DNA from: Paracoccus saliphilus
Lineage (GTDB): Bacteria; Pseudomonadota; Alphaproteobacteria; Rhodobacterales; Rhodobacteraceae
Assembly (NCBI GenBank): GCA_003255745.1
Contig: QKYL01000026.1
Span: 1-64,000 of the forward strand
Reading direction: 5' to 3'
Length of the DNA: 64,000 nucleotides
The notes under the pieces were generated by a model. The model was given only the letters and a program-made list of their open reading frames with translations. It did no database searches and was not told where the DNA came from. The position numbers and the translations under genes were made by a program. Shown here in pieces: positions 1 to 13,481 of this stretch (positions are counted from its first letter, which is position 1; each line of letters opens with the position of its first letter).

Positions 1-194
1 TGCTTCAGCGCCGAATTCTGCAACAATGCCCGTCGCGATCGCAAGACCAACTGGTTAAGGTAGCGCACTTCTCCCAGACATTCTTTGTAATCAACGGCCT
101 TGTACTCGGCTTTTCGCCACTTGTGGCAAAGGACCACGAAGGGGCGTCCGATCGAGAGTTGCTCCACATGCTGAACCGCGGCGCTTGAACTGAG
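1..194 (-). CDS. Possible partial gene cut by the window edge, unknown function
   Basis: A - strand frame stays open from a TAG at 195-197 to the left edge, about 64 codons. It reads like real protein, with mixed charged and hydrophobic residues such as IGRPFVVLCHKWRKAEYKAV and CLGEVRYLNQLVLRS. It has no ATG; a GTG before the EQLSIG segment is the only plausible start, so this may also be the inside of a broken gene. Base use is less GC-rich than in the genes to the right, which would fit a transferred or decaying segment. I do not recognise the family. Positions 198-367 hold no feature I can support. Confidence 0.2.
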
Positions 195-367
195 CTATCG
201 CGGCAGCGAGGAAGGGGGCTCAACGTTCGGTAGGCTATTTTATGCGGTGATGAGCGCCTGCTTAGGGTGCGCGCGCAATTGCTGCCGTTGTGCATGCTTG
301 TGCCTCATTGGCACTTGGCATAGCACGAGGAGGCCCGTTCGGCCCCACCGCGTGAGCAATACGCCAA

Positions 368-1114
368 TCACGCCCTGTGCTCGGGATTTTCATAGTCGAA
401 GCGACAGCCCGCCGCCCAGGCATTGCGGTCGTTGCCGTGATTGCGAAGACCCCCGGCGTCCTTCAGCATCCGTGCCATGTGCATCAAGTTCCAGGTCATG
501 ATCGTGGTGTTGCGTTGGGTGAAGTCGTTGTCGATCCCCGCACCGTTATCGCCATAGCTTGGGCCGGGTCCCGCTTCGCCGATCCATCCGCAGTCGGCCT
601 GCGGCGGGATCGTGTATCCCAGGTGCTGCAACGCATAAAGGATGGTCATGCCGCAATGCTTGATGCCGTCTTCGTTGCCAGTGATCACCGCGCCGCCAAC
701 CTTGCCGTAAAAGCTGCTCTGCCCCTTGTCGTTCAGGAGGGCCGACATGCCGTAGAGCCGCTCGATCATCAAGCGGCAAACCGAGCTTTCCTCGCCCAGC
801 CAGATCGGCGTGCCGACGATCAGGATCTGGGCGGCTGCGATCTTTTCCCACAATTCGGGCCAGGCATCCTGCGGCCAGCCATGTTCGCGCATGTCGGGCT
901 GAACGCCGAAGGCGATCGGCAAGGTCACCGGCCTTATTTCCTCGACCGCGATCCCGTTCCGGCGCATGATCTCGGCCGGCACCGACAGAAGCCTGCCGGT
1001 ATGAGAGGGCGTGTCGGCCCTCTTCAGCGTGCAGTTCAAAATCACAGCCGAAAGGTCCGAAAAATCGGCGGACACCTTGGCGCAAAGCGCCTCCTGCTTG
1101 TCGTTCAATGTCAT
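368..1114 (-). CDS. Flavodoxin-family NAD(P)H-dependent oxidoreductase
   Basis: This is a 248-residue protein of the flavodoxin-like / NADPH-dependent FMN reductase superfamily, probably a cytoplasmic FMN enzyme that reduces quinones or other small acceptors. After an N-terminal strand (AVILNCTLK) it has the flavodoxin pattern ILIVGTPIWLGEESS near residue 110, where FMN binds, and KVGGAVITGNEDG near residue 150. The ATG at 1114 is chosen because GGGAGGG lies just upstream; longer frames start inside GC-rich leader without such a site. It stands alone, divergent from the small zinc-ribbon gene. The substrate cannot be told from sequence. Confidence 0.8.
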   Translation of the reverse strand: MTLNDKQEALCAKVSADFSDLSAVILNCTLKRADTPSHTGRLLSVPAEIMRRNGIAVEEIRPVTLPIAFGVQPDMREHGWPQDAWPELWEKIAAAQILIVGTPIWLGEESSVCRLMIERLYGMSALLNDKGQSSFYGKVGGAVITGNEDGIKHCGMTILYALQHLGYTIPPQADCGWIGEAGPGPSYGDNGAGIDNDFTQRNTTIMTWNLMHMARMLKDAGGLRNHGNDRNAWAAGCRFDYENPEHRA

Positions 1115-1287
1115 CGTCACCCTCCCGAACCGCGTCCGCATCCCGGCGGCGCCGGGACGATCCTGACGTGTTCATGGTGCGCATGTCACCTGCCCTCCTG
1201 CAAGCGCCCTTGCGGGCGCCGCGGGAACATCCGGCAGCGCATCAGGTTGAGTTACAGATCCCAAGCACCTGCCAGAGGAGCCAGACC

Positions 1288-1446
1288 ATGAACGACAACG
1301 AAAATCCCGATACCGTGCCGGGCGGACAGCCGGGGGCCGGCGAGAATGTCTGCCGCAAGTGCAACGGCAGCGGCCGCATCAACGGCGCGGAATGTCCCGA
1401 CTGCGAAGGCACCGGCAAGGTCATCACCCCTATCGGCGGAGCCTGA
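1288..1446 (+). CDS. 52-residue zinc-ribbon protein with two CxxCxGxG motifs
   Basis: This tiny protein carries two copies of the DnaJ-type cysteine motif: CRKCNGSG near residue 22 and CPDCEGTG near residue 36. Together the four cysteines should hold one zinc ion, as in the zinc-finger repeats of DnaJ and related small proteins. The N-terminal 20 residues are acidic and flexible, rich in D, N, P and G. GAGGAG seven bases before the ATG supports the start. It is monocistronic and ends in front of a strong bidirectional terminator. Its partner is unknown; a chaperone or RNA-associated role is only a guess from the motif. Confidence 0.65.
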   Translation: MNDNENPDTVPGGQPGAGENVCRKCNGSGRINGAECPDCEGTGKVITPIGGA

Positions 1447-1480
1447 GGGGCGACCCGAATGCTTGCGCCCCGAAGATAAG

Positions 1481-1518
1481 AAAAACCCCCGGAAACACGA
1501 AGTTTCCGGGGGTTTTTT
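1481..1518. terminator. Bidirectional rho-independent terminator
   Basis: A 16-bp perfect stem (AAAAACCCCCGGAAAC paired with GTTTCCGGGGGTTTTT) closes a 5-base loop. A-rich and T-rich flanks make it work in both directions: for the small zinc-ribbon gene on + and for tRNA-Leu on -. Confidence 0.9.
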
Positions 1519-1519
1519 A

Positions 1520-1604
1520 TGGTGCCCAGGAGAGGACTCGAACCTCCACGCCTTGCGGCACACGGACCTGAACCGTGCGCGTCTACCAATTCCGCCACCT
1601 GGGC
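1520..1604 (-). tRNA. tRNA-Leu (anticodon CAG)
   Basis: Read on the - strand this is a complete class II tRNA of 85 bases including an encoded 3' CCA. The acceptor stem pairs GCCCAGG with CCTGGGC. The D-arm contains AATTGGTAGAC, the anticodon loop TTCAGGT gives CAG, there is a long variable arm, and the T-loop reads TTCGAGT. CAG reads the CUG leucine codon, which is very frequent in this genome. A promoter-like sequence lies just upstream and the shared terminator just downstream. Confidence 0.97.
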
Positions 1605-1622
1605 AGGTGGTGTGAGCGGCTG

Positions 1623-1649
1623 ATTAAAGACAGTGACGGGGGGCGTCAA
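1623..1649 (-). promoter_or_regulatory. Likely promoter of tRNA-Leu
   Basis: On the - strand TTGACG (1644-1649) is followed by TTTAAT after 15 bases, or TAATCA after 17, ending about 18 bases before the tRNA 5' end at 1604. The good -35 match and the position fit a housekeeping sigma factor promoter for the tRNA. Spacing is uncertain by two bases. Confidence 0.5.
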
Positions 1650-1808
1650 TGGGGTTCGAGAAGTTTTTCGAAGGTTTTTGAAAAAGCTGCCGTGGGTGCG
1701 GCGGGACAGGGTGCCGCGCCGGGTCTGCGACCCTGCTTCGCCTTGCCCGGAACCTGCGGCTTGGGTAAGGATCATGACACATTTCGGCACGAAGGAGGCG
1801 AGACGCCC

Positions 1809-2795
1809 ATGACGAAAATGGTCACGATCTTTGGTGGCTCGGGCTTTGTCGGCCGGCATGTGGCCCGGTTGATGGCCAAGGATGGCTGGCGGGTACGGAT
1901 CGCCGTGCGCCGCCCCGACGAGGCGCTGTTCACCCGCACCTATGGCGTCGTGGGCCAGGTGGCTCCGGTCATGTGCAACATCCGCGACGCGGCTTCGGTC
2001 CGCGCGGCCATGACCGGCGCGGATGCCGTCGTCAACTGCGTCAACATCCTGAGCCCGAAGGGCAAAAGCACCTTCAAGTCCGTTTTCGAGGAAGGCGCCG
2101 AACATATCGCCCGCCTCTCGGCTGAACTGGGTGTGGCGCGGATGGTCCATATCTCGGGCCTGGGCATCGATACCAAATCAAGCAGCAAGTACATCGCCTC
2201 GAAGTCGCGCGGCGAGGCGGCTGTCCTGGCCCATCGCCCCGACGCGGTGGTGCTGCGACCGTCCGTTATCTTTGGACCCGACGACAATTTCTACAACCGC
2301 TTTGCCGGGATGACCCGGATGGGGCCAATCCTGCCCATCATCGGCGGTCGGACCCGGATGCAGCCCGTTTATGTCGAGGATGTCGCAATGGCGGCGGTCA
2401 AGGGTGCCAACGGCACGGCCGAACCCGGCATCTACGAACTGGGCGGCCCCGAAATTCTGACCATGCGCCAAATCGTGGACCAGGTTCTGGCCTCGACCCA
2501 CCGGCGCAAGGCGGTCGTCAACCTGCCCTTCGGCATCGCGGGCCTGGGCGCCTCGGCGCTGGATCTGGTGCAGACGGTGACGGGGGGGCTGTTCACCAAC
2601 AGCGCCCTGAGCCGGGATCAGCTGGCGCTGCTGCGCCGGGACAACGTGGTGGACCCGGCCGCCCGCGGGTTCAAGGAACTGGGCATCCAGCCGATCGCGG
2701 CCAGCGCCGTGCTGGACGACTATCTGTGGCGCTTCCGCCCGTCGGGTCAATATGACGCGATCAAGCGCTCGGCAAAGAATCTCCGAGGACACTGA
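1809..2795 (+). CDS. NDUFA9-like NAD(P)-binding protein (atypical SDR)
   Basis: This 328-residue Rossmann protein begins with the dinucleotide site [17 protein letters not shown] and belongs to the atypical short-chain dehydrogenase group. That group includes the complex I accessory subunit NDUFA9, and proteins of this kind are often annotated as complex I NDUFA9 family in Rhodobacteraceae. Other family features are [10 protein letters not shown] near residue 75 and [13 protein letters not shown] near residue 185. An AAGGAGG about 12 bases ahead of the ATG at 1809 supports the start. The stop touches the uppP start, so the two are cotranscribed. A role in complex I or quinone metabolism is family inference. 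Confidence 0.8.
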   Translation: MTKMVTIFGGSGFVGRHVARLMAKDGWRVRIAVRRPDEALFTRTYGVVGQVAPVMCNIRDAASVRAAMTGADAVVNCVNILSPKGKSTFKSVFEEGAEHIARLSAELGVARMVHISGLGIDTKSSSKYIASKSRGEAAVLAHRPDAVVLRPSVIFGPDDNFYNRFAGMTRMGPILPIIGGRTRMQPVYVEDVAMAAVKGANGTAEPGIYELGGPEILTMRQIVDQVLASTHRRKAVVNLPFGIAGLGASALDLVQTVTGGLFTNSALSRDQLALLRRDNVVDPAARGFKELGIQPIAASAVLDDYLWRFRPSGQYDAIKRSAKNLRGH

Positions 2796-3599
2796 ATGGA
2801 ACAAAATACGATTGCCGCGGCCCTCTTGGGAATCCTCGAGGGCCTGACCGAGTTCATTCCGGTGTCTTCGACAGGTCACGTGTTGCTTGCGGGGCATTTC
2901 CTGGGCTTCGACTCGCCTGGCCGCGCTTTCGAGGTGATGATCCAGCTGGGCGCCATTGGCGCCGTTCTGGGCGTCTATGCGCGGCGGATCTGGCAAATCC
3001 TGACGGCAGCCCCAAACGATCCCGTGGCGCGGCGCTTCATCGCCGCCGTTCTTCTGGCCTTCGCACCTGCCGTGGTCATCGGCGTTCTGGCGCATGACTT
3101 CATCAAGACCGTGCTGTTTGAAACCCCGATGCTGATCGCGGTCATGCTGATCCTGGGCGGCTTCGTGCTGCTCTGGGCGGACCGCCGGCAGGTTGCGCCG
3201 GTCTATCATCGGGCCGAGGATTTCCCCCTGTCGATGGCGATCAAGATCGGCTTCATCCAGTGCCTGGCAATGGTCCCCGGCGTTTCGCGCTCGGGCGCGA
3301 CGATCGTGGGGGCGCTGCTTCTGGGCGCAGACAAACGCTCGGCGGCGGAATTCTCGTTCTTCCTGGCGATGCCGACAATGGTCGGCGCCTTTGCCTATGA
3401 CCTTTACAAGAATCACGGTATTCTTGACGGTGCCGCCATCGGCAATATCGTCGTGGGCTTTATCCTTGCCTTCATCACGGCGGTTGTCGTGGTGCGCTGG
3501 TTGCTGGGTTATGTGTCCCAGCATGGATATGCCTTGTTCGCCTGGTGGCGCATCATGATCGGAACCGTTGTTTTGCTGGCACTTCTTGCTGGTAAGTAA
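2796..3599 (+). CDS. uppP: Undecaprenyl-diphosphatase UppP (BacA)
   Basis: UppP removes a phosphate from undecaprenyl diphosphate, regenerating the lipid carrier for peptidoglycan and surface polysaccharide synthesis. This 267-residue integral membrane protein has both family signatures: [14 protein letters not shown] at residues 15-28, with the catalytic glutamates and serine, and [10 protein letters not shown] near residue 163. Several hydrophobic helices follow. Length is normal. Its ATG starts one base after the stop of the NDUFA9-like gene, with CCGAGGA inside the upstream gene as ribosome site. Overproduction of the family gives bacitracin resistance. Confidence 0.95.
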   Translation: MEQNTIAAALLGILEGLTEFIPVSSTGHVLLAGHFLGFDSPGRAFEVMIQLGAIGAVLGVYARRIWQILTAAPNDPVARRFIAAVLLAFAPAVVIGVLAHDFIKTVLFETPMLIAVMLILGGFVLLWADRRQVAPVYHRAEDFPLSMAIKIGFIQCLAMVPGVSRSGATIVGALLLGADKRSAAEFSFFLAMPTMVGAFAYDLYKNHGILDGAAIGNIVVGFILAFITAVVVVRWLLGYVSQHGYALFAWWRIMIGTVVLLALLAGK

Positions 3600-3669
3600 G
3601 TAAAGCTGACCCATTATCCGCTGCGACCTTGATATTATTTGCGCAGGGACCAAAAAAACTTGCTATTAG

Positions 3670-3684
3670 GTCAGCATTGCTGAC
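3670..3684. promoter_or_regulatory. Palindrome upstream of gltD
   Basis: GTCAGC-ATT-GCTGAC is a perfect 6-bp inverted repeat with a 3-base centre, 65 bases before the gltD start, in the only AT-rich stretch of the uppP-gltD gap. It could be a regulator site for the glutamate synthase genes. No known consensus is claimed. Confidence 0.3.
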
Positions 3685-3749
3685 TTTTCATCGGAATTGC
3701 CTTGGTTTATTGCGGTCGCGGAAGTCCTTTCAGGGAAGGTAGCGCAGCC

Positions 3750-5246
3750 ATGGCCACGCAGAAGATGCTCAAGTTCGTCTCGACCCCGCGCGAGATGCCC
3801 GAGAAACGCTCGGCCGAGGAACGCAGCGAGGACTTCCACGAGATCTATCGCCAGTTCGCGGACCAGAAGGCGGCCGAGCAGGCTGGACGCTGCAGCCAGT
3901 GCGGCGTCCCCTATTGCCAGTCGCATTGCCCGCTGCACAACAACATCCCCGACTGGCTGCGCCTGACCGCCGAAGGGCGCCTGCACGAGGCTTATCAGGT
4001 CAGCCAGCTGACCAATACCTTCCCCGAGATCTGTGGCCGCATCTGCCCGCAGGACCGGCTGTGCGAAGGCAATTGCGTGATCGAACAGTCGGGCCACGAG
4101 ACGGTCACCATTGGCGCGATCGAGAAATACATCAACGACACTGCGTGGGAACAGGGCTGGGTCAAGCCCGCCAGCCCCGCCCATGAACGCGCCGAATCCG
4201 TCGGCATCATCGGCGCAGGCCCCGGCGGGCTGGCGGCGGCGGACATGCTGCGCCGGCAGGGATTTCAGGTCACCGTCTATGATCGCTATGACCGGGCGGG
4301 CGGGCTGATGACCTATGGCATCCCCGGCTTCAAGCTGGAAAAGGACGTCGTCATGCGGCGCAACCAGTGGCTGGCCGATGGCGGGGTCGAGTTCGTCCTG
4401 AACTGCAACGTGGGCGAGGATATCAGCTTTGACGCGATCCGCGGCAAGCATGATGCGGTGCTGATCGCCACGGGCGTCTACAAGACCCGCGACCTGGACA
4501 TCGACAATGCCGATGCCGGTGGCGTGGTGCGGGCCATCGACTATCTGACCGCCAGCAACAAGATCGACCTGGGCGACGAGGTTCCCGATTTCGAGGATGG
4601 CGAGTTGAACGCCGCGGGCAAGCGCGTGGTCGTCATCGGCGGCGGCGACACGGCAATGGACTGTGTGCGCACGGCGATCCGCCAGGGCGCACAATCGGTC
4701 AAGTGCCTTTACCGCCGCGACCGGGCCAACATGCCGGGCAGCCAGCGCGAGGTCCAGAACGCCGAGGAAGAGGGCGTCGAATTCGTGTGGCTTTCGGGAC
4801 CCGCCAAGTTCATTGGCCATGTGACCGGCGACTTTGCCGCCCAGCAGGAGGCCGATGTGGACGGGCCCGTCCGCGCCGTCACCCAGATCGCCTCGGTCAG
4901 CATCCAGAAGATGCGCCTGGGTCAGCCCGATGTCAGCGGCCGCCAGTCCCCCGAACTAATCGAGGGCGCTGATTACGACGAACCCGCCGATCTAGTCATC
5001 AAGGCCCTGGGCTTCGAGCCTGAGGACTTGCCCAAGCTGTGGGGCGTGGACGGGCTGGAGGTCACACGCTGGGGCACCATCAAGGCGAACTTCCAGACGC
5101 ACCAGACCTCGCTGCCCGGTGTCTTTGCGGTGGGCGACATCGTGCGCGGCGCCAGCCTGGTGGTCTGGGCGATCCGCGACGGGCGCGAGGCGGCCGAATC
5201 GATCACCACCTTCCTGACGGGCGATGCCCGCATCGCCGCCGAATAA
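3750..5246 (+). CDS. gltD: Glutamate synthase (NADPH) small subunit
   Basis: GltD brings electrons from NADPH through FAD and iron-sulfur clusters to GltB, which makes glutamate from glutamine and 2-oxoglutarate. The 498-residue protein has cysteine clusters at C48, C51, C56, C60 and C95, C99, C105, C109. The FAD site GIIGAGPGGLAAA lies near residue 152, the NADPH site VVIGGGDTAMDC near residue 294, and VFAVGDIVRGASLV near the C-terminus. The ATG at 3750 is preferred because GGGAAGG lies 9-16 bases ahead and the family starts near this point. It leads a three-gene operon with a secreted protein and gltB. Confidence 0.96.
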   Translation: MATQKMLKFVSTPREMPEKRSAEERSEDFHEIYRQFADQKAAEQAGRCSQCGVPYCQSHCPLHNNIPDWLRLTAEGRLHEAYQVSQLTNTFPEICGRICPQDRLCEGNCVIEQSGHETVTIGAIEKYINDTAWEQGWVKPASPAHERAESVGIIGAGPGGLAAADMLRRQGFQVTVYDRYDRAGGLMTYGIPGFKLEKDVVMRRNQWLADGGVEFVLNCNVGEDISFDAIRGKHDAVLIATGVYKTRDLDIDNADAGGVVRAIDYLTASNKIDLGDEVPDFEDGELNAAGKRVVVIGGGDTAMDCVRTAIRQGAQSVKCLYRRDRANMPGSQREVQNAEEEGVEFVWLSGPAKFIGHVTGDFAAQQEADVDGPVRAVTQIASVSIQKMRLGQPDVSGRQSPELIEGADYDEPADLVIKALGFEPEDLPKLWGVDGLEVTRWGTIKANFQTHQTSLPGVFAVGDIVRGASLVVWAIRDGREAAESITTFLTGDARIAAE

Positions 5247-5258
5247 GGGATCGCACCG

Positions 5259-6064
5259 ATGAGGCACAACCCGATCACAGGGCGTGCACAGGGCCTACAC
5301 CGGCAACGCGCGCTGCCTGCCGCAGCCGTTGACGGGTCGCGCAACAGCCGCGCCATCACGTCGGCCATGCTGACCTTGTCGCTGCTGGCCGCCGGCTGGA
5401 CCCTGACCGCCCGGCCCGCCGAGGCCGCGACCTTTACCCCTCCGGCCGGGTGCCGGCTGGAGGTCACGGTCCAGAACCGCGGCTGCACCGTCAGCCAGTA
5501 CTATCGTTGCGAGGCCGATCCCAAGGGCTGGCAGCGCAGCGCCATCTTTGGTCAGGACGGGCTGTTCCACCTGTCTACCATCGACGAGGAAACCCGCTGG
5601 ATCGAAAGCCAGAGCCCGATGGCGGGTCTCAGCGACACGCTTGTCGAAGAGGCCCGGGATCACGCCAGCTTCAGCGACCTGCTGGAAACGGGCCGCGACG
5701 ATTTCGACTTCTGGACCCTGTCCAGCACCGGCGAGCGGCTGCACCAGAAGGGCTTTGACATCCTGACCGGCGAGACGGTCGAGGTCGACGGCCAGACGCT
5801 GGAACGCACCCGGTTCGAACTGACCACCCGCACCGAGGGCGGCGAGGCCCTGATCGAGCGCAAGGGCAGCCAGTACATCAGCCGCGAGTTCGGCCGGTTC
5901 TACGGCGGGGTCGAGACGACCACCGACTGGACCGGCGCGCGGCGCGAGACGAATGACAGCCCCGTGCTGTTCAGCTTTGACGGCGAGGCCGGTTTCGGCA
6001 GCACCACCCCACAATTCGACTGCGATCAATTGCTGACGCAGATCCTGCAGGAAAGGGCCGCATC

Positions 6065-6068
<4 letters not shown>
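5259..6068 (+). CDS. Secreted protein of unknown function between gltD and gltB
   Basis: The protein has a long basic N-region of about 36 residues, a hydrophobic core (AMLTLSLLAAGWTLT) and a likely signal peptidase site after PAEA. The mature part therefore starts near residue 58 and is periplasmic. It holds three early cysteines (GCRLEVTVQNRGCTVSQYYRC) that may form disulfides, and is otherwise rich in polar beta-type sequence with no catalytic motif I know. The start at 5259 has AAGGGA upstream; M37 at 5367 is an alternative with a more usual signal peptide. It starts 12 bases after gltD and overlaps gltB by ATGA, so it is translated with both subunits. Why is unclear. Confidence 0.8.
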
Positions 6069-10603
<4,535 letters not shown>

Positions 10604-10610
10604 GACGCGA

Positions 10611-10638
10611 AGCGGCCCCCCACACGGGGCCGCTTTTT
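10611..10638 (+). terminator. Rho-independent terminator of the glt operon
   Basis: The arms AGCGGCCCC and GGGGCCGCT form a 9-bp perfect stem with a 6-base loop, followed by five T residues, eight bases after the gltB stop. Confidence 0.9.
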
Positions 10639-10655
10639 CCTGCCGCGACGGCGGC

Positions 10656-11379
10656 TTACGATTCGGGGCGTGCGGGCGGCGGCGACAGGCCCGCAGGTCC
10701 GGCCATTCCGGTGACGGGGCGGTGCTTCCAGGTCAGGAACCGGCTTTCGAACCAGCGAAAGCTGGCCTCGACCATCAGCACCGAAATGGCAATGTAAAGC
10801 GCGTTGACCAGCCACCCTTGCGCAGCATCGGCCATGCCCAGCATCGGCCATGCCCAGCCTGGTGGCCAGCAGATGGGCCACGTGCAGCCCCATCAGGTGA
10901 TAGAGATAGATGCCATAGCTGATCTCTCCCATCCGGGCGACGGGGCGCCAGCGCATCACCGAGCGCGCCAGGTGATCCTTGCGCATGACCAGCGAAGCGA
11001 CGCAGCGACATCAGCAGGTTCATCCCCACTTGGCCGCGAGGCAAATTGCGATGCCCGTCGCCAGCACCGCAATGCGCGGCACCGCCAGCGCCGGCAGCAG
11101 ATAGGCCGGCAGCAGATGGGCCAGCAGGATCCGCAGCGCCCGCCGCCAGGAGAAGCCGGCCAGCGAGATCCGCCCGGTCCGGTCGCGTTCGCGCACAAGC
11201 AGCGTCGTGATCAGAAAGCCGCTGAGGACGAAGAAGAAACCGACCCCGACAAAGCCCCGCTCCGCCAAGGGCAGGCACCCGGGCAGTTCCCTGCTGGGGC
11301 TGTGGTGCCACAGGAGCGCCGCGATGCAGAGGCACCGGAGCCCATCAAGCGAGCCGAAATGGCACTGTGACAGAAAGCG
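10656..11379 (-). pseudogene. Degraded acyltransferase-3 family membrane protein
   Basis: Pieces of one acyltransferase-3 (OafA/Exo type) gene lie in order but in different frames. The N-terminus reads SLDGLRCLCIAALLWHH, then GFVGVGFFFVLSGFLITTLL and FSWRRALRIL, until a TGA at 11020-11022. After a missing middle of roughly 150 residues the C-terminal half resumes with MGEISYGIYLYHLMGLHVAH. It is then broken again by a 16-bp duplication and continues in another frame as LVNALYIAISVLMVEASFRW. No ATG remains at the front. The family moves acetyl or other acyl groups onto surface sugars; this copy cannot make a working protein. Confidence 0.8.
10824..10855. repeat. 16-bp perfect tandem duplication that breaks the acyltransferase
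   Basis: The 16 bases at 10824-10839 (AGCATCGGCCATGCCC) are repeated exactly at 10840-10855. Removing one copy joins the - strand frames LLATRLGMADA and AAQGWLVNALYIAISV without a break, so this duplication is a direct frameshift cause. Its perfect identity suggests a recent event. Confidence 0.9.
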
Positions 11380-11651
11380 TTAATGTGCCGGCATCGGTGC
11401 AGGACCCTTATCGGATGCAAAGCCTGGCTTGGTCCATCGGCGGGCCGTCGGTGATGAGGCAGGTCGGCAGGCAGCGGGCAAAGAAGGACCGAGGCCACGG
11501 AATAATCACTGGCCTTCATTGTTACAACCGGCGATGTCGGCCGGTCGATTCCATAGGTTGTGAAGCCGCGGCGCAAATGGTCATCTGGTGGCAGGGCAAG
11601 GGCGGCAACCCCGCCCCGGCCGGCAGCGGCGGTTCTTGGCGGCAGGGCAAG

Positions 11652-12617
11652 ATGAGCATTTACGGAACCGACGGCCTGGTGCAGGTCCTGGCACGGACCG
11701 ACTGGTATGCGATCACCCATCACCGCCGGGCCGAGCCCTCGCGCGGGTTGATCGTCACATTCGACAACATCTCGTTCGGGATCCAGGAGAGGGGCTTTGG
11801 CACTGACTTTGCGCTGAAGATGGGATTTGAGAACATCTATGTTTCGCAAAAGAAAGAGTCCCAGTACCAGGGGTTGAGCATCGAACAATTCAGCGCCGCC
11901 GTCGCCCCGGTCACCGCGGGGCGCAACGTCTTTGCCTATGGCGCCAGCCTGGGGGCCTATGCGGCGCTTTATTACGGAGGCTGCATCGATGCGCGGATCG
12001 TCGCCTCGGCCCCCAAGAACAGCGCCCATCCCAGCATCGGGTCGGACCGTTTTGCAGGCCTGCAGTTCCGGCATGTCGAGATCAGCGAGACGCCGCTTTC
12101 GTCGAAACCGCCCATCATCCTGATCGATCCCCACAGCCGCGAGGACACGATCTTTCTGGACCGCTGCGTGCGGCCCGCCTACCCCCATGCGCAGGTCGTG
12201 GAATACCCCTATGCCGGGCATGCGGTCCTGGAGACGATCCAGGCCAACGGGCAGCTGGGCAAGCTGATGCGCGGGATCTTCGTCAAGGGCCATGTCCCGG
12301 AGATCCCGTTGAAAACCGAGGGCTGCCATATCTACCACTGCGAACGCGGCCGACACCTGCAGCAGCTGGGAGAGCTGGCCGAGGCGGAGGCCCAGCTGCG
12401 CAGGTCGCTGCAGATCCGCCTGAACAAGACGGCGCTGGAAAGCCTGCTGCTGCTTTACATGGAGCAGGAGCGGCATCGCGACGTGATCGCGCTGTGCATG
12501 GCCCAGCTGGCCCGATGCCCCGCCCCCCGGCGCGAATGGCTTGTGTCGGATTACATGAAGGGGCTGATCGCGCGGTCGGGCTTTGACTGGGACGTCTTCG
12601 CGTCGCGGTTGGCCTGA
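11652..12617 (+). CDS. Alpha/beta-hydrolase-like protein with TPR-like C-terminus
   Basis: The 321-residue protein has a hydrolase core. VFAYGASLGAYAALYYGG near residue 98 carries the GxSxG nucleophile elbow, and PYAGHAVLET near residue 191 gives the likely catalytic histidine. IILIDPHSREDTIFL may supply the acid. The last 90 residues (ERGRHLQQLGELAEAEAQLR and on) look like a helical TPR tail. Similar proteins in this family of bacteria are uncharacterised. The ATG at 11652 is chosen because homology-like sequence (YGTDGLVQVLARTDWYAI) begins there; the frame is open further upstream but that part looks non-coding. Substrate unknown; a surface-polysaccharide link is speculative. Confidence 0.7.
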   Translation: MSIYGTDGLVQVLARTDWYAITHHRRAEPSRGLIVTFDNISFGIQERGFGTDFALKMGFENIYVSQKKESQYQGLSIEQFSAAVAPVTAGRNVFAYGASLGAYAALYYGGCIDARIVASAPKNSAHPSIGSDRFAGLQFRHVEISETPLSSKPPIILIDPHSREDTIFLDRCVRPAYPHAQVVEYPYAGHAVLETIQANGQLGKLMRGIFVKGHVPEIPLKTEGCHIYHCERGRHLQQLGELAEAEAQLRRSLQIRLNKTALESLLLLYMEQERHRDVIALCMAQLARCPAPRREWLVSDYMKGLIARSGFDWDVFASRLA

Positions 12618-12665
12618 AGGGGCGCGCGGGCGCGTGGGCCGGTGCTTGACGCAGCCGCGCGGGCC

Positions 12666-13403
12666 ATGAGAAATGCGGCCATGATCCAGCGCCTTCTGTT
12701 CAGACGCCCCCCTGCGGACGACGCCCCGCCCCGTCCCGTATCGCTGCCGCTGCGGGGGTGGCTGCTGTTCTGGCTGCGTTTCGTGCTGCTGCGGGCGGCC
12801 TTGGTGATGGCGGGATCGGTGACGATCTATGCGATCGTGAACCCGCCCCTGACCTGGACCATGCTGGGGGCTGCGCGCGAACACGAGCTGGTGTCGCGGG
12901 ACTGGGTGCCGCTGAAGGACATCGCGCCGGTCATGCGCCGGTCGGTCGTGGCGGCCGAAGATGCGAACTTCTGCCTGCACTGGGGCTTTGACATGGCCGA
13001 GATCCGCAAGGTCGTGGCCTCGGGCTCCAGCCGGGGGGCGTCGACCCTGACGCAGCAGACCGCCAAGAACGCTTATCTGTGGCAGACCCGCAGCTGGGGC
13101 CGCAAGGCTGTAGAAACCGCCCTGACCCCGCTGATCGAGGCACTGTGGTCCAAGCGGCGCATCCTGGAGATCTATCTGAACGTCGCGGAATTCGGGCCGG
13201 GCATCTTTGGCGTGGGCGCGGCGTCGCGTGAGTTCTTTGGCACCACCCCGGACCGGCTGAACCCGGTCCAGGCCGCGCGGCTGGCGGCGGTGCTGCCCGC
13301 ACCCAGGACCCGCAGCCCGGGCGCGGCCTCCAAGCGGTCGCGGGCAATCGCCGACGGGGCGGCCACGATTGCGCGGGATGGCCGCGCGGCCTGCTTCGAA
13401 TAG
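12666..13403 (+). CDS. mtgA: Monofunctional biosynthetic peptidoglycan transglycosylase
   Basis: MtgA polymerises lipid II into glycan strands on the outer face of the inner membrane. The protein has one N-terminal membrane helix (LLFWLRFVLLRAALVMAGSV) and the GT51 motifs in order. EDANFCLHWGFD contains the catalytic glutamate; next are RGASTLTQQTAKN, KRRILEIYLNVAEFGPGIFG and a final ARLAAVLPAP. About 245 residues is normal. The true start may be the ATG at 12681 (MIQRLLF); neither has a clear ribosome site. It stands alone between the hydrolase and the GST gene. Confidence 0.9.
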   Translation: MRNAAMIQRLLFRRPPADDAPPRPVSLPLRGWLLFWLRFVLLRAALVMAGSVTIYAIVNPPLTWTMLGAAREHELVSRDWVPLKDIAPVMRRSVVAAEDANFCLHWGFDMAEIRKVVASGSSRGASTLTQQTAKNAYLWQTRSWGRKAVETALTPLIEALWSKRRILEIYLNVAEFGPGIFGVGAASREFFGTTPDRLNPVQAARLAAVLPAPRTRSPGAASKRSRAIADGAATIARDGRAACFE

Positions 13404-13481
13404 GTCCGCGCTGTTGAAAGCCGGGGGGGCGAGGCGTATCAAGCAGGGGTTGCGACAAGAAAAAAGGGTCTCGAGCAGTCC

